This document shows, piece by piece, positions 8,392 to 14,613 of a stretch of 18,323 bases of DNA. The translations under genes were made by a program, and so were the position numbers. Location of the stretch: contig JAAENB010000784.1 in the NCBI GenBank assembly GCA_024224995.1, positions 1-18,323 of the forward strand, written 5' to 3'. Position 1 is the stretch's first letter, and every line of letters begins with the position of its first letter. The notes beneath the pieces are model-generated. The model was not told where the DNA came from and ran no database searches. It was given only the letters and a program-made list of their open reading frames with translations. This stretch comes from a bacterium (lineage in GTDB: Bacteria; Spirochaetota; UBA4802; UBA5550).

Positions 8392-9039
8392 ATGAGCAAG
8401 AAAAAAACAGAATTCACGAAAGAGCCGGACGACCATATCAAATTCACCGAAGACCTGAACAAATCCTATACCAAATACGCAAAGCTATACGACCTTACGG
8501 TAAAAATACTTCCCATTTGGAAAACCTGGATAAAAAAAGCAATCCCCCATATACAGGGAACCAGGGTACTTGAGGCTTCTTTTGGGACCGGGTATTTGAT
8601 CTCCCGGTACGCGGGCAGCTATGAGACCTATGGGCTTGATTATAATCAAAAAATGGTTGAGATTACCCAAAAAAACCTGGATAAAAAGGGTATTCACGCG
8701 GAGCTGGTTCAGGGGAATGTGGAATCAATGCCCTATGAAGATAATTTTTTTGATACAATCGTAAATACCATGGCTTTTTCCGGGTATCCCGATGCCGACA
8801 AAGCCATGAGCGAATTTAAACGGGTGTTAAAAAAGGATGGAAGACTTGTGCTCATAGACTTTGAATACCCTGAAAATAATAACAGCATGGGAATAAAAAT
8901 CACAAAATTAATGGAAAATGGCGGTGATGTAATCAGGGATATGTCGAAAGTATTCGAAAAATATAATTTCGACTATACAGAAGAAGAAGTCGGGGGATTC
9001 GGGAGTGTCCACTTATATGTAGCCGTCAATAAAAAATAG
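8392..9039 (+). CDS. Class I SAM-dependent methyltransferase
   Basis: This 215-residue soluble protein has motif I VLEASFGTGYLI (residues 59-70), acidic D83 in GLDYNQKM, AELVQGNVESMPYEDNFFD for the adenine-binding and motif II region, and VLKKDGRLVLIDFEYP for the post-core strand. The closest style is the small methyltransferases of the UbiE/PmtA (phosphatidylethanolamine N-methyltransferase) superfamily, but the substrate is unknown. AAGGAAG lies 9 nt before the ATG, a strong ribosome-binding site. It has its own likely promoter 114 bp after the second kinase, and its stop lies 11 nt from the convergent stop of the REC/PAS kinase. The lysine-rich start (MSKKKTEFTK) is compatible with a cytosolic or membrane-surface enzyme. 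Confidence 0.87.
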   Translation: MSKKKTEFTKEPDDHIKFTEDLNKSYTKYAKLYDLTVKILPIWKTWIKKAIPHIQGTRVLEASFGTGYLISRYAGSYETYGLDYNQKMVEITQKNLDKKGIHAELVQGNVESMPYEDNFFDTIVNTMAFSGYPDADKAMSEFKRVLKKDGRLVLIDFEYPENNNSMGIKITKLMENGGDVIRDMSKVFEKYNFDYTEEEVGGFGSVHLYVAVNKK

Positions 9040-9050
9040 CCCTATGAGAA

Positions 9051-10916
9051 TCACGTTACGGGGAATGTAATCACAAACGTCGTCCCTGTTTTATTAAACG
9101 TTTCAAGTTTACCTTTGAGCTGCTTTGTCAGTTCAAGTACCAGCTGCAATCCCAGGGACTCGATTTCGTTAATGTTAAACTCTTCGGGCAAACCGGTTCC
9201 ATTGTCGGCAATAGTTAATACAAAAACGCCGCCGGTTTGCTTTTCAAAATGTATGGTTATCACTCCTTCCCTCTTTTCAAGAAAGGCGTATTTATAGGAG
9301 TTGGTAAGAAGTTCATTAATAATAAGCGCGCAGGGAATTGCCCGGACGATGTCCAGGAATAGATCCTTTACCTGTACCTCTATATCAATATGTAATGATT
9401 GCCCCCGGTAAAATTCCGAAAGTTCTTCTGTTATTGTTTTAATATAATCATTAAAATCGATTTTGGACAGATCTCCGGAGCGGTATAATTTTTCGTGAAT
9501 CAGGGCCATTGAACGGATTCGCCTTTCGGTTTCCTTCATAATGCCAAGCGCTTTTTCATTGTCAATATACGATGATTGAAGTCCCAGTAAGCTCGACAGG
9601 ATCTGCATATTATTTTTTACGCGATGATGGATCTCTTTAAGCAGGGTTTCCTTTTCCCGGTTGGATATTTCAAGCTGTTCAGACAACCTGATTGATTCCG
9701 CCAGAGAATCGATCAGGTTAAATTCCGATTCTTTAAGCATTGTTATATCGATATTAATGCCGATAATCCCGGTAACAGATCCATCCTTGTCAACTTGCTC
9801 TACCGCAACCCCATAAACCCAGGTAATAAGGCCTTCTTTATTCTGGAACCTGAATTCCAATCCCCAGACACCCTTCGATTCGATCATTTTGTACCAGGAG
9901 TCTCCAATAAGGTCACGGTCTTTTTCATGGAGCCCCTGCACCCATCCTTTGCCGCGAGCCTCTTCAATGCCAAGTCCTGCCATTTCCTGCCAGCGGTCAT
10001 TTACATATACGCAATCCCCATCCGGGTCGGTAAGATATATTCCCACGGGAGCTGCTTTCGCCAGGGTACGAAACCGTTCCTCGCTGAGCCGCAGCGTCTC
10101 CTCAACCTGTTTCCGTTCGGTAATATCTTCCCCCTGCACTATTCGTAAATTGGTAAACTCTCCCTCATGAAGAATATCATAAACGGAAAAAACAACATAG
10201 CGGTATACCCCGTTTTTCGCGGTAACAACAAACTCACCCCTGTTACTACCGCTCTCCGGATTTAACGCTCTTTCCAAAACCAGGGAACGAAAGCTTTCAT
10301 CAACAAACATCTTAAGAATCCATATATTACAATCGGGCATTTCTTCATGGGCGTACCCGGTTAGCGTCTCCATAGCCCTGTTATAATCAACAATCTTCCC
10401 GTGCTTATCCATAACCAGCGTTGGGAATGTACTTTGAGAATAGACATTCCACAGGTGGCGGTATTCCGATTCCCGCAATTTTTTATCAAGATCTTCCGAG
10501 AGTTCTTTATACCGGAATTCACTCTCTTTCAGCTTCATTTCAATTTTATTCTTATAAAGAGCGACTTCAATAGCAGCTGAAACTTCTTCTGCTTTCGCCG
10601 GTTTCACTATATACCCATATGCTTCTGTTTCTCTGGCCCGCTCGAGTGTGGGCAGGTCGGAGTGAGCCGAAACATAAATAATTGGTACATTGAATTTCTC
10701 CTTTATTTCCCGTGAGGCTTCTATGCCGTCCATCTCTCCATCGAGAATAATATCCATGAGAACAATATCGGGACGGAGTTCATCACTCAGAACAAGGGCC
10801 TCTTCACCGGATGAAACAACTCCCACGACATCGTATCCTATAGAAATGAGCTTTTTCTCAAGGAAAAGAGCGTTTAAGCCTTCATCTTCTACAATTAATA
10901 TTCTTGACTTTTCCAT
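9051..10916 (-). CDS. Soluble REC-PAS-PAS-HisKA_2 histidine kinase
   Basis: This 621-residue cytoplasmic protein has no membrane segment. It begins with a receiver domain (about 5-118: E10-D11, phospho-acceptor D55 in LMDIILDGEMDG, S83, K105). A coiled linker, two PAS domains (about 150-275 and 283-400, each ending in an ITERK/ITMLK-type PAC segment), a HisKA_2 dimerisation domain with EIHHRVKNNMQILSSLLGLQ (H430-H431, the second the likely phospho-acceptor) and a HATPase_c with ELLTNSYKYAF and ADNGTGLP complete it. This is the inverse of a normal hybrid kinase: the receiver is the input and presumably takes phosphate from another kinase, with the PAS domains adding a cytoplasmic signal. The two hybrid kinases in this block are candidate donors, which is inference only. 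The ATG at 10916 has no clear Shine-Dalgarno; a weak promoter (TTGATT, 17 bp, TAAACT) is possible upstream on the minus strand. Confidence 0.9.
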   Translation of the reverse strand: MEKSRILIVEDEGLNALFLEKKLISIGYDVVGVVSSGEEALVLSDELRPDIVLMDIILDGEMDGIEASREIKEKFNVPIIYVSAHSDLPTLERARETEAYGYIVKPAKAEEVSAAIEVALYKNKIEMKLKESEFRYKELSEDLDKKLRESEYRHLWNVYSQSTFPTLVMDKHGKIVDYNRAMETLTGYAHEEMPDCNIWILKMFVDESFRSLVLERALNPESGSNRGEFVVTAKNGVYRYVVFSVYDILHEGEFTNLRIVQGEDITERKQVEETLRLSEERFRTLAKAAPVGIYLTDPDGDCVYVNDRWQEMAGLGIEEARGKGWVQGLHEKDRDLIGDSWYKMIESKGVWGLEFRFQNKEGLITWVYGVAVEQVDKDGSVTGIIGINIDITMLKESEFNLIDSLAESIRLSEQLEISNREKETLLKEIHHRVKNNMQILSSLLGLQSSYIDNEKALGIMKETERRIRSMALIHEKLYRSGDLSKIDFNDYIKTITEELSEFYRGQSLHIDIEVQVKDLFLDIVRAIPCALIINELLTNSYKYAFLEKREGVITIHFEKQTGGVFVLTIADNGTGLPEEFNINEIESLGLQLVLELTKQLKGKLETFNKTGTTFVITFPVT

Positions 10917-11007
10917 TGCATTTAAAACTTAAAAAAATATGATCTCTTTAAGAAGTTTATTACATATTTGCAGCATAATCAAGAACTTTTTAACTGTAAA
11001 AAAATGC

Positions 11008-11036
11008 TTGACTCTTCACCGGTTATGTCGTATATT
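11008..11036 (+). promoter_or_regulatory. Near-consensus promoter of the small membrane-protein locus
   Basis: TTGACT (11008-11013) and TATATT (11031-11036) are exactly 17 bp apart, with ten of twelve consensus matches. The start point should fall at about 11042-11043, the first base pair of the hairpin described next. Confidence 0.7.
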
Positions 11037-11041
11037 AAAGC

Positions 11042-11099
11042 ATACCGGAGAACAAAAAAGGAGGCATAGAGCATGTCTCCTTTTTTATTCTCCGGGTAT
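11042..11099 (+). promoter_or_regulatory. Leader hairpin with terminator-like core
   Basis: The arms 11042-11063 and 11077-11099 pair almost perfectly (one mismatch and one bulged G). Four further pairs, 64-67 with 73-76, extend the stem to a 5-nt loop. The upper part, GGAGGCAU pairing with AUGUCUCC and followed by six U (11081-11086), has the form of an intrinsic terminator; the six A on the other side would pair with that U-run. The stem also buries the AAGGAGG and ATG of the leader ORF. It lies at the predicted 5' end of the RNA, so it could act as an attenuator, a translation gate or a 5' stabiliser. Confidence 0.6.
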
Positions 11100-11108
11100 A
11101 GCATCTAA
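11073..11108 (+). CDS. 11-codon leader ORF
   Basis: ATG at 11073 is preceded by AAGGAGG (11058-11064) with 8 nt spacing, the best Shine-Dalgarno in the window. It reads MSPFLFSGYSI and stops at TAA 11106-11108. The ribosome-binding site and start are inside the leader hairpin, and translation of its codons would melt the 3' arm. It ends 52 nt before the 51-residue membrane-protein gene. The codons show no run of one amino acid, so it is not an obvious amino-acid attenuator; it may act only by ribosome occupancy. Confidence 0.4.
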   Translation: MSPFLFSGYSI

Positions 11109-11160
11109 CAATAGTTATGCTGTGCAGGTAGTTATATAGAGAAAACCTGGGAGTTATACA

Positions 11161-11316
11161 ATGTTTACCGTAATGAATACAATAATTGGTATTTCGATTT
11201 TATCTATTATCATTATTTTCGCGATGATAGTTATGAAAAGACGTATGGGGAATACGAACCCCGACAAAGAGATAGAAGAAAATTATAATAATAGAATGAT
11301 GTCGAGATACAAGTAA
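11161..11316 (+). CDS. Small single-pass membrane protein, 51 residues
   Basis: ATG 11161 to TAA 11314-11316 encodes a 51-residue protein: one hydrophobic helix at about residues 6-25 rich in isoleucine, then MKRRMG, then a polar, charged tail ending in MMSRYK. The positive residues right after the helix predict the C-terminus in the cytoplasm. TGGGAG (11148-11153) lies 7 nt before the ATG. I do not recognise the sequence. The size, composition and structured leader recall small membrane regulators and type I toxins, but nothing here proves either. It is divergent from the REC/PAS kinase, so a link to that kinase is possible. A weak 5-bp hairpin (11347-11360) with TTTT may end the transcript. 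Confidence 0.6.
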   Translation: MFTVMNTIIGISILSIIIIFAMIVMKRRMGNTNPDKEIEENYNNRMMSRYK

Positions 11317-11666
11317 ACCCGTTCGGACAATACTGCTTCACTCTTCGCAGGTTTCCCTGCTTTTGGGATCCAGCTCTTTTATCCGGCCCTCAAAAAGATC
11401 AACATCAACCTGAATGTCTCCTGTTCTTTCTTAAATGAAACATGAAATCCTCTCTGGCATCAAAAATTTATTTAAATACGAGTTTATTAAAAAACGATAT
11501 CAGGGAAGAAGTCTGATCTTTCCGGAACTCATTCCCTGACATCGTTATAAAAGTTAATGATTTAATCTGTGGATGATGATGTTTTTTTATTTTTTTTATC
11601 ATATTAATATTTTACTTTCTTCTTAAATTATATATCTTATAATAAAGAGACCGGAAGAGGATTGTC
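11317..11666. other. 350-bp gap: decayed coding trace and a 15-bp inverted repeat
   Basis: No intact gene is seen. On the minus strand, 11338-11430 is open and ends in VDLFEGRIKELDPKSRETCEE before a stop. A second frame (about 11405-11464) carries DAREDFMFHLRK, so the two may be frameshifted pieces of one dead gene; I do not recognise it. Arms 11493-11507 and 11532-11546 pair at 14 of 15 positions around a 24-nt loop and have no T-run after them. Before the DUF362 gene there is a TATAAT (11638-11643) without a good -35. Confidence 0.35.
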
Positions 11667-12752
11667 ATGAAAGATGAAGATAAAAAAAACAATAATGATA
11701 TAGAGTGTGGGTGTGGTATTAATCGAAGGGATTTTTTGAAGACTGTGGGGATGGCGGCGGCGGCTGTGGCAGTACCGGAGATTGTAGACGCGAAACCGAA
11801 AATCTTGCCGGAGGTAAAGCCTCTCAAAGGGAGCATTTCTGTTGGGATCGTCAAGAAAAAGAATATTGACGCAATGGTTCGCAGGGCAGTGGAACTTGCG
11901 GGCGGCCTGGATGAGATTAAACAGGGGGACACAGTATTACTGAAACCAAACCTGGTCTCACGGAGCGGTTCCGGCAGTACCCGTATTACTACCAATCCCC
12001 TGGTCGTTCAGGCAGTAATTAGACTGGTAAAAGAGCGGACCCCGGCGAAAAACATCACTGTTGCCGATGCCCGTTCTTTTAATATGTCCACCACAGCCGT
12101 AGCAAAAGAATTCGGATTATACGAGATTATCAAAAAAGAAGGAGTCAATTTCTCTCCCTGGGAAAAAGGAAACTATGTTTCCGTTACGCATAAAAAATTC
12201 AAATATCTCGATTTCCATCTGCTGGTGCCGGAAAAATTGTTCGCCTTCCAGCATTTTATTAATATCCCTCTCTTAAAAAACCATGATGTATTTTCCGGCT
12301 CAGATGTAGAATATACCTGTTGTATAAAAAATCATGTGGGAATTCTTCACCCCTTTAACCGGTTCCAGGATGGCGCGGGAATCCATACTGCCGATCTTGG
12401 TAAAATTTGCGCGGAACTGAACCTGGTAGTTCCCGTGCATACCATGAACGTGATTGACGCGCTCACCATCGTTCTTACGGGCGGTCCCGTATCACCGGGA
12501 ATTACGGCAAACCCGGGGCTCATCATGGCATCAAAAGACCGGGTTGCCGGAGACTCCCTTGCAGTGGCAGTGTTAAAATATTATGCCGGGCAGAACAGGG
12601 TAAACCGGCCCTACGTGAAAAAAAAGGTCTGGGAACAGGCCCAGCTGATGCGGGCAATTGAACTTGGCCTGGGACGAAGCCGGGATAAAATAAAAATCCG
12701 GAGCGATGGAGTGGATATAATCAGGGATATTACGGCTCTATGGCAGGAATAA
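11667..12752 (+). CDS. Tat-exported DUF362 domain protein
   Basis: This 361-residue protein starts with a twin-arginine signal: INRRDFLK (R20-R21) followed by an alanine-rich hydrophobic stretch and a likely cleavage site near VDA. The mature part is a DUF362 (PF04015) domain. Its hallmarks are VLLKPNLVSR near residue 90, a TNPLVVQAVIRLV segment, ITVADARS, LLKNHDVFSG with CCIKNHVGILHP near residue 220, and the IDALTIVLTGGPVSPG region. No ferredoxin domain is fused. DUF362 proteins lack an agreed biochemical role; Tat export suggests folding or cofactor binding before transport, possibly metal. GGAAGAGG (11653-11660) lies 6 nt before the ATG. It ends 12 nt from the convergent PilZ gene. The two cysteines before the signal (C14, C16) are unusual but probably incidental. 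Confidence 0.85.
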   Translation: MKDEDKKNNNDIECGCGINRRDFLKTVGMAAAAVAVPEIVDAKPKILPEVKPLKGSISVGIVKKKNIDAMVRRAVELAGGLDEIKQGDTVLLKPNLVSRSGSGSTRITTNPLVVQAVIRLVKERTPAKNITVADARSFNMSTTAVAKEFGLYEIIKKEGVNFSPWEKGNYVSVTHKKFKYLDFHLLVPEKLFAFQHFINIPLLKNHDVFSGSDVEYTCCIKNHVGILHPFNRFQDGAGIHTADLGKICAELNLVVPVHTMNVIDALTIVLTGGPVSPGITANPGLIMASKDRVAGDSLAVAVLKYYAGQNRVNRPYVKKKVWEQAQLMRAIELGLGRSRDKIKIRSDGVDIIRDITALWQE

Positions 12753-12764
12753 CCGGCATCGGGA

Positions 12765-13145
12765 CTATCCCGTGAGGAGGCCGGGAGACTGTTCCAGCTC
12801 AAGAAGCAGGTTCTCCCGTTCAGGGCTGTTGTACAGCATAAGGTTCCGAAAATGCTCATATGATTCAATGCCTTCAATAGAAAGAAACTGAAGTCCTAAA
12901 CATGATTCAAATTCAAGCATATGAACGACCTTACATCGAAACTCAATGGTTACATATTCACCACCGGGCAATACCAGGGATACTTTAAACTCATCTCCTT
13001 TCGTGCAGGAAATCTCGCCCCAGAGCTGTACAAGCAAACCGCCAAAACTGATATTCCGGGTAGTTCCCCTGAGAATTCTCCCCCCCCACAGGATTTCTAC
13101 CTCCAGCTCCAGGGATAACCTGCTATGTTTTCTTTTGTTGCCCAT
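12765..13145 (-). CDS. PilZ domain protein (c-di-GMP receptor)
   Basis: This is a 126-residue soluble protein made almost wholly of a PilZ domain. The two c-di-GMP-binding motifs are intact: RKHSR (R5 and R9, RxxxR) and NISFGG (N31, S33, G36, the D/NxSxxG motif). It should bind cyclic di-GMP and act through a protein partner; such stand-alone PilZ proteins often affect motility, adhesion or exopolysaccharide output. No GGDEF or EAL protein is in this window. There is no Shine-Dalgarno before the ATG at 13145. A TATTAT lies about 20 nt upstream, so the mRNA leader may be very short. It converges with the DUF362 gene. Confidence 0.9.
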   Translation of the reverse strand: MGNKRKHSRLSLELEVEILWGGRILRGTTRNISFGGLLVQLWGEISCTKGDEFKVSLVLPGGEYVTIEFRCKVVHMLEFESCLGLQFLSIEGIESYEHFRNLMLYNSPERENLLLELEQSPGLLTG

Positions 13146-13247
13146 TTGTAGTTCATTTTGTTTTATAATAGACTGTGAGATAACTCTAATAACACCATAT
13201 TCTAAACCAAAAAGAATCTACAAACAAGCACTTTTTAAAAATTTTAA

Positions 13248-14612
13248 CTACTCCCCCTTACCTGAATGATACCGCTTGCATTGAAGAACAAATGTTTCCA
13301 GCAGTCTGCGGTCATTGGTCGTGATACCGGGGCCATCCACAACAAGCGCTGCATAGGGAACATCTTTCTCGTGAGCAATTGGCTCAATAATAGCCTGGGC
13401 ATTCATCCCGGGCTGACAGGTAAAAACGGAAAGATTCAGAAGCGCGTCAAAAATACCGCTCTTTACTGTTGACAAATATTTCCCCACAACAACCTTTGTT
13501 TCCGTATAACTAATGGACTCAAAATATTCCTGCGGCGACGCGTGCATCTCGCAAAAAGAGATATGAGAATCGTACAGGAGTCCCGATTCCTGCGCCATCT
13601 TCCTATAGCGTTTAATCAGGATATTCATTGCCAGCATATGAATACGGGCACGTATTGCCGTAAAAGATTCTTTTACATTATTGCGGGGGTTAAAAAATGA
13701 AAAAAGCAGCGGCCATACCCGGTAAAATTTTTTAAAGTCCAGAACACCCCGTTTAAAGGCGTGCCGCATTACCCATTCCGTTTCAAGGCAATTAAAAAAA
13801 TCACCTAAATCCGAAACCTTGGGAATAATCCCCTGTTCAAGAAAATAATCGGAAATAGAAAAATGCGTATGCATGGCATTCAGACCGCCAAAAATAAGAA
13901 CCTTTGGTGTCTCCCCGGGTGCGGCCCTGAGCGGAATCTTCGATACTGCCCGGGCCCATTTTTTCAAGGCCTTGCGAAATCCCCAAACACCTTTCTTCGC
14001 GCTTTCAATAAACGCGGTAGTTGCTGTCTCAAATACCGCTAAAGCCTCCTCTTTATCTACCGCCAAACACTTCACTGTATTTACCGCTTCTTCGAAAATA
14101 TCTCCCAGGACAACGGCATGGATCAAGTCCAGGGCAAAAAACTCACCCTGCCCCATATAATTATTTGTAATAGAAGGAAACGTAAGAAAAACCGCGTTTG
14201 GCGCATCAAGGGTTTCGGCAAAAATTTCCCAGACATGAGGCCAGGCAGCGTTCTGGCAGGGCCCTTCCTGGTCTATATTATAATAGACCGAAATCTCTTC
14301 GGGAGCCCGGTTTTCTGTCACGTCAATATAGGTTAATCCCGTAAACACAAGACAGGGAACACATTCTCTGCCGGAACAAAGATTCTTTGCTTTCTCAATA
14401 ACTACAGAGTCCGGCATCCCGGCATTCCTGAATTGCCAGCCGCGTTTTTTATACAGGCTTTCAACCAGGCGAGAAGTATACATCCCCGAACCAATAGGCC
14501 AGACATGAACAACCCGGGGATCATTAAATTCTACCCGGCTGCCGTCACAATCAATAATATGGGTATAGTTGCGGGCAAGATGCGCCTGTTGTTTTATAAT
14601 CCTCGTATTCAT
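13248..14612 (-). CDS. COG3581-type acyl-CoA dehydratase activase-related protein
   Basis: This 454-residue cytoplasmic protein resembles COG3581, the C-terminal part of large activase-related fusions and distantly like the HgdB/BcrC dehydratase subunits. A likely iron-sulfur motif is C79, C84 and C87 in NLCSGRECVPCLVFTG. Further recognisable stretches are GQGEFFALDLIHA, KVLIFGGLNAMH and the HASPQEYFES region. A final segment contains a single cysteine (TCQPGMNAQA) and a VDGPGITTNDRRLLETF tail typical of the family. It starts 1 nt after the stop of the activase gene, with AGGAG (14626-14622) inside that gene's end, so translation is coupled. It probably forms a complex with the upstream protein for ATP-driven low-potential electron transfer, an inference from the family. 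No dehydratase subunits are encoded in the window. Confidence 0.8.
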   Translation of the reverse strand: MNTRIIKQQAHLARNYTHIIDCDGSRVEFNDPRVVHVWPIGSGMYTSRLVESLYKKRGWQFRNAGMPDSVVIEKAKNLCSGRECVPCLVFTGLTYIDVTENRAPEEISVYYNIDQEGPCQNAAWPHVWEIFAETLDAPNAVFLTFPSITNNYMGQGEFFALDLIHAVVLGDIFEEAVNTVKCLAVDKEEALAVFETATTAFIESAKKGVWGFRKALKKWARAVSKIPLRAAPGETPKVLIFGGLNAMHTHFSISDYFLEQGIIPKVSDLGDFFNCLETEWVMRHAFKRGVLDFKKFYRVWPLLFSFFNPRNNVKESFTAIRARIHMLAMNILIKRYRKMAQESGLLYDSHISFCEMHASPQEYFESISYTETKVVVGKYLSTVKSGIFDALLNLSVFTCQPGMNAQAIIEPIAHEKDVPYAALVVDGPGITTNDRRLLETFVLQCKRYHSGKGE

Positions 14613-14613
14613 G

